Origin: Phyto melanocephala
Taxonomy: Eukaryota; Arthropoda; Insecta; Diptera; Rhinophoridae
Reading direction: 5' to 3'
Assembly: GCA_941918925.1 (NCBI GenBank)
Contig: OW799235.1
Span: forward strand, 36,726,701 to 36,790,700
DNA: 64,000 nucleotides
In this document: one piece after another, positions 25,390 through 36,345 of the stretch
How the letters are laid out: each line of letters begins with the position of its first letter
Position numbering within the stretch: the first letter of the stretch is position 1
Notes under the pieces: generated by a model
What the model was told of the DNA's origin: nothing
Database searches by the model: none
The model's input: the letters and a program-made list of their open reading frames with translations, nothing else
Translations under genes and position numbers: made by a program

Positions 25390-26681
25390 GGTTAGGTTAG
25401 GTTGAAAAGGAGGGGCATTAAAAGCCCAAACGCATGACAGTTATGCACTTATGACCAGTTGGCATGTTGAGCGCTCCATGTGGAAAACTGAGTTCCCAAA
25501 CAAAAACCATAAACATAATTTCCCATAAATAACGGAAACCAGTCCCCTCAATGTAACGCCTTATGGATCTCCAGTTCGAGTTCCCCATGTATTCCAAGTT
25601 CGGCATAGTATCTACTGTAAACTTCTAGCGCCTAATATGCCCAAACGCAGGACAATGACAGAGGTAGTGTACCAAAGTCTCATCCTCTTCTTCGCATGCT
25701 CTACATGTTATCTCCTCAGATAATCTCATGCGAGCTAGATGAGTTCTCAACTCCGTATGACCTGTAATTACACTGGTTAGTTTCCTAAGTGTAGGTCTAC
25801 TTAGTCTCAGAATCTCTTTGGATTTCCCAAGATTTGGGTCACCCCATAGTGTTTTTGTCACCTTACCGACATCAGTGCTTTGCAATTTTTTGACATGTTC
25901 CTCCATCGCCCAACGTTTAAGTTCATCCTTAAATTGTTTAAGGGGTTTGGCGTTCTACAAAGTTATAGTATTCAGAAGAGCTCCCATTTTGGATAATTTG
26001 TCGGCTATCTCGTTTCCGATCAGCCCGTGATGGCTTGGTATCCATATTTTCTGCAGATGTTCACAATTTGCATATGAGTTTATCTCACTCTTGCATTGCA
26101 AAACGTTCGGGGATTCAACTTTCTCCTTTCTCAATGACTTAATCACTGATTCGCTATCCGTAAAGATACAAATCGGGGTTTCGCTATTCGTTTCTTTATC
26201 CATTTAATTCCTTCCGTAATCGCCATGATCTCAGCCTGAAAAATAGTGTTGTGATCTGGTAAACGGAAGTATTTGCTTCTATTTCGGCTTATGTCGTATA
26301 AGCCCATTCCATTTTGGTCACCAATCTTTGAACCGTTTGTATAAAGATCGATTCCATGGGTTTTTCCCATCCTGATTATCTCATCCCATTCTCCCTGTTC
26401 CGGTATTATGGTGATGCAGTTAGTATTCCCATATCTCATCGGGATTTTATCACATGTTAATTCCGTAATATTTCCAATCGGTAAGATATCCGTTATTGAA
26501 GAGGTTTTATATTCACCTTCTTCTCTAAAGATTTCACCACACTAACGAAGAATACGTAATTGTAGGCCGCAGTACACTCGTATATAGCCAATGTGTCATC
26601 CTTTGGCTTATGCCCCACTCTGAGCCTATCACTCTTCTGCAGAGGGCCCATATTCTTTGAGATTTTTCCACTTTACATTCA
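25390..26681 (-). mobile_element. 5'-truncated LINE with 14-bp target duplication
   Basis: The exact direct repeat ATCGACAAAATATA flanks the insertion (25376-25389 and 26682-26695) and belongs to the interrupted pogo gene. The LINE reads on the minus strand. Its 3' end, adjoining 25389, finishes in AACCTAACCTAACC instead of poly(A). The 1.29-kb copy holds only the end of ORF2: RT thumb, RNase H and a Cys-rich tail. RNase H in a non-LTR element points to the I/R1/LOA group and not to CR1 or Jockey proper. It inserted after the pogo element had landed. Confidence 0.9.
25625..26640 (-). pseudogene. LINE ORF2 fragment: RT thumb, RNase H, Cys-rich tail
   Basis: From the right: RRVIGSEWGISQRMTHWLYT and RPTITYSS (the RT thumb pattern WG...HWLYT...RP..TY), near 26560-26640. 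Then RNase H: DLYTNGSK (first Asp), IFQAEIMAITEGIKWI (Glu), IFTDSESVIKSL (second Asp) and WIPSHHGLIGNEIADKL (His and last Asp). All four catalytic positions are visible. It ends with RLSEEITCRACEEEDETLVH and YLCHCPAFG, the usual CxxC...H....C tail. Frames change near 26180, 25950 and 26440, so it is a relic. No endonuclease or finger/palm RT region is present. Confidence 0.88.
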
Positions 26682-27704
26682 ATCGACAAAATATAATACG
26701 TAAGCAAATGTGCTTTTTAGAGATTTCAAGAAAAGACTTGATATGTTAGCAGCATTATATATAGCCAAGCGAGCACATGGGATGGTAACTGCTTGTACCA
26801 TTTTAAACTGCTTTAAAAAGTTGATTTTAAAAGGTACAGGCTTATTTTTTTCCAATTTATATGACTTTTTATATAATTCAGTGTAAGTTTGTTTCGGAAT
26901 CTCACGAGCTGCCAGCGATGGAAGATCGCGAAGATCAAATAATTATAACAGCTGACTCTAGCTTAGAATTTGGAGCTGAATTTAAAAATTTTGTAACTCA
27001 GGACGAAAATTTACCTTGTCATGCACCACGAGGAGGAAATCGTTTCTGAGCAGTGGAATATTTAAGTAGTTTACGATGTTTTCTTCAAGCAAGAAATTAA
27101 TTGATGAATTGGAAAAAATTTAACAATTTATTTTTGAGAGCTGCTGCAAAAATGTACAAAAGAAAAAAAAACAGATTTTTTTAAAAATTAGAGTGTATTA
27201 GACTAAGTACTTTAATTTACCTCAGCAATTCCAAATTAAAGTTTCCATTGCTTGTGAATTATTAGCAATGATAAGGACGTGACAAAATCACTGCTGGGGC
27301 AATTCTAGTAAGCAATAAATTTCTAGTTTTGTATGTTTTCAACCTAGTTGACTGATCTCAGTGAAATGATACTTTTAGTACAAACTTCTAAATGTACAAT
27401 AATATTATTTATTTAATTTAATATTTTTAGTTTTTTTTTTTGTAAAAACTAATTAAAAAAAAAAAAAACTGATGCATACATATGTATGTATATGTATAAA
27501 AATTTGGATAGATTTTGTCTACTTTTTTATATGCACCCTTTATGCAAATATCGGAGTTTTTTATATATGCACTGCTTATGCATATTAACGAGTTTTTTTA
27601 TAAGCACCGTATATGCATACAAACGTGTTTTTATATTTGCATTTCGCGTTTATATGCACAGAAAGCTGTGCATTTTCAGAAATGCATGTAACCGATAAAT
27701 ACTG

Positions 27705-28769
27705 TAGTTTCAACAGTTTACCGATAAAGAATGATGATGGTGATGAAATTGTAGCTGGTTTCGAAAACGCATTCCACTTGGCTAATATCGGAATAATTTG
27801 TAAAATATTCTTAAAATTTAATTTATAAAATGTTTTTAGAACTTAAATAATAGATTAAATGAACCAGAATAAAAATTATTAACAATGCATTTAAAATATA
27901 AAGTACGAATTAATATTAATACAATATATAACTAAAAGCTTTTCCTTAACTATATTATTTTTTAAAAATGTCTTTCTCACTCTCTTTATTTTTCTTTTAG
28001 TTCACGATTAAAACTGCCACTTGTAGGAAATTATATAGCACATTTAACATATCTTCAACGGATTCAAGTTTGATCAATTTTCAAGCTAACTTTAAAATAA
28101 CAAAAAACTTTTAAGTCAGCTGTCACATAAAACAATGCTCGCCTCTAAAAAATAGCTATGATTTTGGATATTTTCCGGCGTATCAAGGCATATGAAGCAT
28201 AAAGTTCTAACCAACGATGGCATATCGAATACAAAAAGTCTATCATATATTTGAGAAATAAATATCTTAGTTGCCTTAGAGCTGCAAGAATTTAATTCTC
28301 GTTTTGATATTTAAGTGAAATTACGCAGCAGTGTCATTTGAGTTAGAAATCAGACAATGACCGTTAAGTTTAAGTTAACTTAGCGAAAGTAACTTAATTT
28401 ATAAAAAATGTTTGCTACTTACTACTCAACTGATTAGTCTAAAGTTTTTACGAATGGCCAGAAAATTGTAAGACATGCTTCTATAACTTAAAAATTGTCT
28501 TTAAATCATCCTTTTATACAACAAAACTTATTATCTTGCTGGCAACTATATTCACTATAAAATAATATCTAAATACTAAAATATGTATTTCTTTCTTTGT
28601 TTAAATTCGATTTGTTTTTAATTTATTTTCTTATATTTAGACGCAAAATGGTTTCTAAAGTATTCTTACAAAACGACTAACACTATCCGCTTTTAAACGC
28701 AATATTGTATTTTTATGGAAACTGAAGACTACGACTCGGTAGCTAGAGGAATTTAAAAAACAAAATTAA
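27705..28769. other. Unassigned non-coding DNA
   Basis: AT-rich flank of the pogo element. No gene or repeat edge is seen. Confidence 0.5.
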
Positions 28770-30195
28770 TTTTGTGTCGGTATGGCACTCGAATCTAAGC
28801 AAAAGCTTTTTTACTTACTTTTATTACTTTTGGGGTTTTAAGTTTCGTGGGAATTAAAATAGGCTTATTATAGTAATTTATACAGAGTCCTTTATTCAAC
28901 CAAAATATTTTCTATGTAGAGACTATATGAATTAAAAAAAAGTAATAAAAAAGTAATAACATATTTAAAAATAAAATTAATCAGAAAGCTACTTTTGAGA
29001 AATTTTTGCATCTTACATCCAATTGTGTTGCCGGTAAGAGCTTTTTAATTTCATTGATTGTAGTTTATGTGAAAAGTGGGCGCTTTTTGATCTCAATGAT
29101 CTCAACTTAGATATTGGACTTTAGAGCCCTTTATTCATTAAAAATCTTTGTCCATATGGAAACTTTATCAATATGAGTTGGGTGACTCACCTTATTTTGC
29201 TGTTGCTTCTATAAGCTTTCAATTTTTTTTGAATATGAGATTATGTAAGAAGTTGTCGTTAAAGTGGGCGCATTAAAAAATTTCTATTAATGAATTCAGC
29301 TTATATATTGTATTAGACAGTCCAAATCGATGTTCATGTACAAATTACATGAATTTGAGATAAATTGTTATATGGTAGGCGTGGCACTATTATTTCATTA
29401 GTATTAAAAGAATGTTGACCAGAAAGAAATAGTTGCAAGATTTCAGCATTGTTTATCAGTTGCTGTCTGTTTTATGAACTTTTAAATCATACTAATACAA
29501 AATTATACCATATGTGAAAGGTAGGCGTTAGAGTAGGCGTATAAGAGTAATTTCTGATAATTACTTCTACTTAGATATCAAAACAGAAATACCAATATTC
29601 TTCCAAATATTTGTCCATAGAGATATTATATGAATTAAAAAAAAAGCGTTACATGGAAGGTAATTGTTAAAGTGGGTGTGCCACCTTAATTTTCCTATAT
29701 TTCAATAATGTTAATGGAGAAGCTATATTTTCGAAATTTCAGCCTCGTTAATCTAGTTTTGTTTAAAAAATTTAATAAATTAAAACGAAACACTGTGTGC
29801 GTTACGTTTTCGTAGATTTAGATTTAAAGCTTCTTCGTTGTTTCAGGATTTGAACAATTTTCCTGAAAACATTATTTTCACTTAATAAATATACATCTGA
29901 AATTTTTCTTGCTTTACGCCATTGCGTTTAGACATAATCGCAGTTTATTTGATGTCCGAAAAAATTTTATTTATAACCTGCTCTTGCTTTACAAGCTATA
30001 TCACACGATTTAGCCAATTTTCAATACCATACATTTCTCGAGTAGAAGAAATATTCTGACAGGATTTCATACCCCAAACTTTTTTGTTCGTGGTCTGTCG
30101 GTTTTTCAACAGAGGGCCATAGCTAGATCGATCAAAAATGAAACCAGGACTCAGACAATATATACTTTATGGGATCTATAATGAATTCGTCGTTG
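28770..30195 (+). mobile_element. INE-1/DINE-1-like repeat, long copy
   Basis: The left edge TGTCGGTATGGCACTCGAATCT looks like a decayed version of the family hairpin. The interior carries TTTTATTACTTTTGGGGTTTT, several GTGGGCG/GGTAGGCGT blocks each followed by TTGTCCATA-type blocks, then GCGTTTAGACATAATCGC with TTATTTGATGTCCGAA. The end has a GACTCAGACAATATATACTTTATGGGATC-type segment (30150-30180), as in INE-1-like 3' parts. It is collinear with 7660-8600 and longer. Non-coding. Confidence 0.65.
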
Positions 30196-32010
30196 CGTTT
30201 CAAGCGTAATTACAAAATTAATTTACCCAAACACCCTTTTTATTAGTGGTAAACACAAAAACATGTTCAAAATCGAAAAACACTCACTAGACAATTATTA
30301 TCGATATATTCAATGAATGAATGAATGAATTTTAAAATTGTTAAAAGTTCAGCAACAACTTAAGGAACGACAAAAACTATTAAAACTAATTTTCTTCCCA
30401 TTAGAAGAAAAAAAACTAAACTGTAATATTCGTATTAAGTTATTAATAATAAGCAAAGTTTTAAAAAAACCATTTTTTTATTTGATTTTTTATGCACTAG
30501 TTGAAGTCAGTGCATTACGCCTTAATAATTTTCTGTAAATTAAATATTTATTGCAATTTTTTTATAAATAAAAAGTTTGCCATTATACTGAAATATTACC
30601 TAAAAGAATTTAAAAAAAGCCTTGACAAATATTAGCTGTTTAAGGTTTTTTCTTTTAAACCCCAATTATAGTTAATTTAATACTGTTAGTAATTAAAAAA
30701 ATTGGTTGTGAGTTCAATTCGCGGGCTCGTATTGAAAATTTTTTCCGCGATTATGCGAGTCGAATGGATTTTTGAAACCAGCTACGATTTCCTCATCATA
30801 ACCCTTTTTTGGTATACTCATATGCAATTTGCAGCTACCATTAATGTTAAAATGTAATGAAATTAGAATATGGGAAGCATAGCATTTATTTGTAAATTTG
30901 TCCTCCTTTTCTTATCAAAAAAAATTTTTTTTATGTTCATATTCTCTCAAATCCTTAATACTTTTTTAAAAAATATTAATTCATATATAATCAAATATTG
31001 TGATTAATAAAACAAATTTATGAATTAAATCTTAAGAAACCCTGCCGTTTAACTACCTGTGTCTGTGAATTCGCAGCCAACCAGCCACACCTCAAATGTT
31101 GAAAAACTTAGTCGATTTTTAGTCGTGCTTATCACAATCAAGCACTTAGATATACATATACACACATACTTATGTATGTCAATTGAGCAAACAACCATTT
31201 TTATTTAGTTTTTTAACTATTTTTTAAATTTTATTATTATTATAATTTTTTTTTATTTATAATTTGTACAAATAAAAAATAAAAACAAGTACAGCATCTT
31301 ATATACAAATACAATTAATACCACATGTGTGAAAATAAAACGAATATTAATTTTATTAACAATTTAAAGAAATAAGGAGTCTAGCGGTGAGGTAGTGGGA
31401 CACACAGGTACACAACACACTTGATATTCACGCTTCTATTTGATTATAAATATATACATACAAGTTAATACTTTATTTGTATACCCTTCAGCAAGAACAG
31501 AGAGAGTGAAATTCGATATACCCATTAATCTGCAGAACAAAATTTGCCACTGCATATAATTTTTCATTTCCAGATCATCTGTCCTTTTAAATTTCGAACA
31601 ATTGAGTTGATCAAATTTTTTCACGATCAAGTGGTTATCAAAATCGTAATTTACGATAAATTCTAAGAAAGTTAGTCTAAGAAACGATGGGTCCCAAATC
31701 AAAATCTAGCTTCCGGTTTTTAACAAGAATTATTTTTCCAATTTTTATTTTTTTTTTTAACTTAAATATGCATAAATAAATATAAAACATCAAAACGTAT
31801 AAGCTAATTATATTCGAAATGATCCGTAAATTGGTAGCTTTTTATGCTAAGTTCGTTTACCCGTCCACTCACAAAAATTAATATAAAAAATTTCTGCGGT
31901 GTTTTCAAAATATCGAACTTCAAAAATTTGTATCTTCCGGCAAATCAAAAATATTAGTAAACAAGGTTATTTTATATGTAAACGCAAAACAAACAAACAA
32001 ACTCAATTGC
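30196..32010. other. Unassigned non-coding DNA
   Basis: Short (AATG)n at about 30313-30330. GTTCAATTC at about 30711-30719 looks like a tRNA B-box, but no A-box or cloverleaf surrounds it. No gene is recognised. Confidence 0.45.
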
Positions 32011-32541
32011 TTAGAGGAGAAATTTATTTATTTTGATGGTCTTGTTTGTTGTCCATACTCGGTATTGCGTTTCGGCCGTAACCGTAACTGCCATACCACC
32101 ATTGCAATTTTTTTTAATAGTTCGACGTGAAACACTAGTCAACAGTTGCACAAATCGCTCGGTTCCTAGAATTTGTGGACACGGAAGCGGTTGATAGTCA
32201 AAATCTATGTATTCGAGCAAATGGTCCTAAGGCATGTTTGCAGTGAATGGCGACTCCGATAAAATGCTATCGTTATCTAAGCTTATCATGTCGACGTAAT
32301 TAGTGCAATTAAAATTTATAGAGGGTTTTTTGTAGGGTGAAAAGTGTAAATGATTAGGCGTTAAACCACACGAACAACGATTACTTTGTAAATTGAACTT
32401 GCAAAAGAGAAAAAAGTTTCTCGTTAAAAACGGGATGCTCGATTTTGATTTAAGAGCCATGGTTTCTTGGACAAACCTTCTTATAATTCGTCGTTGATTT
32501 AGTTTTGAGAACCACTTAGTAAATTTTTTTAATATATACAA
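32011..32541 (-). pseudogene. Unrecognised decayed reading frame, one stop
   Basis: On the minus strand 177 codons are open from 32541 to 32011 except for one amber codon (32229-32227). A likely start is the ATG at 32460-32458, in an AACCATGG context, giving a product starting MALKSKSSIPFLTR. After the stop the same frame continues DHLLEYIDFDYQPLPCP and ILGTERFVQLL. Base composition is less AT-rich than its surroundings and the residues look less biased than neighbouring chance frames. I do not recognise the product. It could be an old processed pseudogene, an element-derived frame, or a chance run. Confidence 0.35.
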
Positions 32542-32569
32542 ATTGACCTACTCTAATATATCCTACTAA

Positions 32570-32940
32570 TCCTACTAATAAAATAAATGTAAATGTTTTT
32601 ATTTTTAGATGTTTGTTACTCTATCCCGCAAAAACGGCTGAACAGAACTAAATGAAATTTGGCACTCAGATAGACAACAACCTAGATTAACACAGACTAC
32701 TCTTTATCTTTATAATGAAGCGAATTCGCGAAGATATGCAACATATAGGTTTTTCGGATTTATTCAGTCGGTTTTTCAAGAGCTTATAGTGTCCAAAGTT
32801 TTCACGTACTGGCAACAAAAATTAAATCATCTAACGTCGTCTATAGAAGTATTTATAACGCAGATAGATAGCAGCCTGAATTGTTACCTAGTCTATTTCG
32901 TGCAGATAACTACGCGGACAAAGTCGCGGGCACAGGCTAG
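32570..32940 (+). mobile_element. Second-family non-autonomous Helitron (~371 bp)
   Basis: It begins TCCTACTAATAAAATAAATG after an A and ends CACAGGCTAG before a T. About 12 nt before CTAG, CGCGGAC-AAA-GTCGCG can form a stem with one bulge. Early in the element TGTTTGTTACTCTATC, then CGCAAAAACGGCTGAACAGA and ATGAAATTTGGCA follow the pattern of widespread insect Helitron 5' regions. The 9-nt start TCCTACTAA is duplicated immediately upstream (32561-32569). No internal minisatellite and no coding region are seen. Confidence 0.85.
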
Positions 32941-33600
32941 TATGCTTATAATTATGTAATATTTGGTATTTATATGAGTATCAGAAAGGAAATAATCTGC
33001 AGAATGCGAAAAAAATATATTTTTATTTTTTGTTCGCCAAATAAATGTCCATCGATATATTAATCCTTACACATCATTTAAAAGTTTTTTTTAAATAATA
33101 GTCTAAGAAGTTATTAGAACACGATTGCTTTGCAATTATAATGTTCTAACCAACGTAATGGGCAACACTGTAATTTTTTCATATATCGGTCAACTAAAGC
33201 AACAATGCAGACTATTGATGGGGACTCCAGAGCAATGCTGCGGCTACTGATCACAAGAAAAAGTTAATCGTTAAAAAATTAGCTTTTCCTAATATTATTT
33301 TAACAATTAATGACATTGATTCATGTATATCTACGTTAAACCTTTACTTCTTTTCATTTCGCAATGTGACTTGATGTTACCATTTGCTATACACATTTCA
33401 ATTTGCATCCTTTAACCCAGTTAAAATAAAAATTATTTAATTTACTGCATGGTGCTATCAGAATTGATGATTTTTGCTATTACTAATCAGAAAATAATAC
33501 ATCAGCAAGGGTTTATTGGTAAAGGATATTTAAGATTCGGTACAACATAATTCAGCTTTATTATTTGCTTCCGCTGCCATTATTATTCTATTTCTATTAG
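32941..33600. other. Unassigned non-coding DNA
   Basis: AT-rich; no gene or element edge apart from the 8-bp target copy TCTATTAG at 33593-33600 that belongs to the following hAT. Confidence 0.5.
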
Positions 33601-33974
33601 CAGCGTTGTCAACTTAGTCATAATGCACTGTTTTAGTGCTTTTTTTGGCTCTTCGATGCATAAAATTTTCGAGTTAGTTAAATTCAGTGCCACCAAATCA
33701 TTCATTGCAAAATAAATTTTCGTTATTTCAAAAAGCAAGCATTTCATTTTTACACAGCAAATCAAACTGTTTTCTTGCATACTTCTAAATACAGCAATAT
33801 GCACACGATAGATATTATACTATAAATACAACCATTTATTGATTACTTTTTTGTGCAACTCTAAAAATGACTTGCATTCATGGCATATCGAATGCGGTAG
33901 TCCTATTAAAACCACCAAAATATTTTCTGTTTACATTTCTGTCTCCCAACTACCAAGCTTCGTATAAAACTAAA

Positions 33975-34458
33975 CGGCCTTATTCATAACAAAAAGTTGG
34001 CACAAAGTTAGCATTAAGTTTATTCATAACAGACATGCCAAACTCTGGCTAACGATTTGCTAAACTCTTGTTAACGAGCTGCCAAGCGTTTGCCGACTTG
34101 TGAAAAACAGCTGTTCTGTGACAAAAAAATTTTATAAAGAAAATAAAAAAAATTTTTGTGGACATAAAATATATTGTTCGTTTATTTTTTTACTTTATTT
34201 TAAAATTTCAAAAATTGTAAGTATGTATGGAAAAACAACAAAATGTCAAAATCAGAAATGATATACAAAAAATGGTTGCAATTTTGAGGAGTATTATGCA
34301 ATTTCAGAGTTGATTTATGAAAAGTTGGCAGACGGATAAAAGTTTGTTATGAATAAACTCTGTGCTAACGAGCTGCCAAGCTTAATCGGCATTCAAGTTA
34401 GCAGCTCGTTGTACGTAGTGTATAAACTGTGGCTAACTTTTTGTTATAAATAAGGCCG
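33975..34458. mobile_element. MITE nested in the hAT element
   Basis: The inverted ends start CGGCCTTATT(C/T)ATAACA and run about 29 bp, continuing AAAAGTT(G/A)GC. A second inner inverted set repeats TTTATTCATAAC and GCTAACGAGCTGCCAAGC (34075-34090 and 34365-34382). The flanks AAA/AAA could be a 3-bp target duplication. It is non-coding. The CGGCC start is shared with 23233-25140 and 43758-43996. Class unknown, perhaps PIF/Harbinger-like. Confidence 0.82.
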
Positions 34459-34708
34459 AAAGTAAACAACACTTTTTATATATAGAGTTTATTTGGATGC
34501 TAGAAAACACAAATGTTAGTGCTGAACTGAGATTACCACTTTAAAAGTGCTAAATTGAACAGAAATTTGTTAAAAAGCAAAGTAGAAATTGAATGTACAT
34601 TTGGTTGTTTTCCGTATTTATCAGTATTAATCATTCAGAGGTAAGTTAAAACAGTTACTAACAATAAAATTAGTTGAAATTAAATTTTATTTGTAATATT
34701 AGATAAAA

Positions 34709-35187
34709 ATGGAATCAGAAAAAGCAAACTATAAACAAATACATAGAAAGATTTGGGAGTCACAGAGTGAACTAAAATAATGGATTCGTCCATGTCTAAG
34801 CAATGAACAAAAAGCAAAGTGCTTTTATTGCAAATGTAACATAAATGCTAGAGGTACGCAGACCTAATGCGGCATGCTGCATCCCAAAAACATATAAGCG
34901 CCATGAGACCTTTTAGCGACAAACGTCATATGCAACCAAAATTAAGTTTTCAAATAACACCTAAAACTGTTGGTTCCAAACAGAAAGCGCAAGGTCAGTT
35001 AGCTCTTTATATTGCTACACATTGCTCGTTTAGAAGTATCGACCATTTGTCAGTAATTTGCAATAAGTAATTTGATGTATATGATAGTAATGATGTTTAT
35101 AAAACATCAGAATTTGAAATTAAAACAGTATTATGGCCGGAGGAAGGTGATAATGAGGAAATAATAGATTATATAATTGATATTTAA
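34709..35187 (+). pseudogene. BED-finger hAT transposase relic
   Basis: The frame begins MESEKANYKQIHRKIWE. It continues KAKCFYCKCNINARGT and, after a frameshift or stop near 34866, MRHAASQKHISAM; the CxxC...H....H spacing is a BED-type zinc finger. Then GQLALYIATHCSFRSIDHL, a segment usual in hAT/ZBED-like proteins, and after a stop a short acidic end (GDNEEIIDYIIDI). Two in-frame stops and a frameshift are present. The N-terminal finger region appears joined to a short C-terminus with no hAT dimerisation or DDE region between, so the middle was deleted. Confidence 0.75.
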
Positions 35188-35657
35188 ATTTACAAATATT
35201 TATAGTACCTGTTCAGTAAGCTGAAAACTATTTTTTGTAGAGTAAAAAGTATATTTAATTTGAATTTTTTTGTTTTACGTTTTTTTTTGATATTTCTTTT
35301 TGTACTTCTTCTTTTTTAGTCATTTTTTGTACTAAAAACTATTTATATATATATAAGTATATATTTTTTTAACTATAAAAATAAAATTTAGTGCTTTTTT
35401 TTTTAAAATACGTATTTTTTCTGGGTTCTGGTGCTTTTTAATATTTCAAAGTTGACAACGCTGTCTATTAGCACTAGCTGTAGCACTCTAACTACTACTA
35501 TAACGCCTACCACAACTTCTTATAAATACTAAAAGATGTTACGCTTTGTTGTGCTATTAGATATAATATAGCAATATTTGTTCATAAATATATTATTATA
35601 TTATCTTTATATTATTAAGCATTGTATAATTAAAATAAAAATACATCTACAAATTAG

Positions 35658-36345
35658 AAACAAATAACAGTGCTATATTCGGCCGTGCCGAGTCTTATAT
35701 ACCCTTCAAACGTGTAGTCATGCAATAACAATTGTTTGTATCACCATTCATCCCATATAAAATACGTACATGTGTATATACTGGTTAGAATAAATGTGGC
35801 ATCGAATCCCAGCTGAGCCAAAAAAATGTTATTTTATTTTATTTTATTTAATATATTATTTATATTTTATTATATATTTTTATTTATATTTTTTTTTCAT
35901 TTTTTTAAAAAAAAATTTTTTTAAATTTTTTTTTGTAACTTTTTTTACTATTTTATTTTTATTTTTTTTTTTTTAATTTTTTTTTAATGTTTTTTACATG
36001 TATGTATGCATGTATGTTGTTGTAATTGTGTAAAAAACGAGGTGGTCGTGGTTTTTTGCTCATATCTCAGAAAGTTATGGCGCGATTGTGCTGAATTTCA
36101 ATAGCGATTCATTCCTGGATATTTCCAAGAGATTGATATCATATTCAGATCAGAGGAACATATAGTTGCTTCTAAAAGTTGATTTCGAGCAACACACGGA
36201 CAGACGGTCAGGGTTTAATCGACTCCTCTATTCATAAGCTTTCAGAAAATATATACTTTATGGGGTCGAATATGAAAATTGTAGAAATTACAAACGGAAT
36301 AACAAAGCTATATATACCCTTGTGCACCACAGGTGAAGGGTATAA
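35658..36345 (+). mobile_element. INE-1/DINE-1-like repeat copy
   Basis: It starts AAACAAATAACAGTGCT, with the hairpin region ATTCGGCCGTGCCGAGT and TATATACCC, and ends GTGCACCACAGGTGAAGGGTATA. It shares GTAGTCATGCAATAACAATT, GTGGCATCGAATCCCAGC and the terminal blocks with 39257-39840, its closest relative in the window. A ~170-bp T-rich tract (35825-35995) sits inside both. Short open frames here are made of this tract. Non-coding. Confidence 0.8.

Larger units (their letters stand above)
22544..27050 (+). pseudogene. pogo/Tigger transposase, broken
   Basis: Three coding blocks survive. Block 1 (22544-23232) starts with a CENP-B/psq-like helix-turn-helix (LSIINEIKDSTKQDICRKYE, then CSIDTVNRIL) and reaches ILNADET, the first catalytic Asp. 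Block 2 (25141-25389) holds KAWMTQD, LFVDNATAHK (second Asp) and LLDQGIIHAFKAYHRQ (third Asp). Block 3 (26682-27050) gives IIRKQMCFLEISRKDL and ACTILNCFKK near the C-terminus. Besides the two insertions there are in-frame stops (one in the seventh codon or so after the likely ATG), and frameshifts, for example after 22720, around 22870 and near 25285. The DDD order and the HTH identify the DDE_1/Tigger family. It cannot be functional. Confidence 0.85.
22305..27704 (+). mobile_element. pogo/Tigger-type transposon, split by nested insertions
   Basis: The right end, read inward on the minus strand, is CAGTATTTATCGGTTACATG, preceded by TA. The left end has a decayed match (TGTATTTATCGCTTATATGC). 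Both subterminal regions carry repeated ATATGCA-type units (for example CGCTTATATGCATTT at 22410-22470; TTTATATGCAC near 27525-27660). Removing the two nested insertions (23233-25140 and 25390-26681) leaves about 2.2 kb, a normal size for Tigger-like elements. CAGT ends and TA targets fit the pogo branch of the Tc1/mariner superfamily. The left boundary is less certain than the right. Confidence 0.8.
33601..35463 (+). mobile_element. hAT transposon relic with 8-bp target duplication
   Basis: Perfect 15-bp inverted ends CAGCGTTGTCAACTT are flanked by an exact 8-bp direct repeat TCTATTAG (33593-33600 and 35464-35471). Both traits are hallmarks of hAT elements. It holds a BED-finger coding relic (34709-35187) in the plus direction and a nested MITE (33975-34458). 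Allowing for the MITE its own length is about 1.38 kb, well short of a coding hAT, so most of the transposase catalytic region has been lost. Confidence 0.92.

Noticed and set aside
30711..30719. tRNA-like B-box GTTCAATTC
   Set aside because: No A-box, cloverleaf or SINE tail around it.
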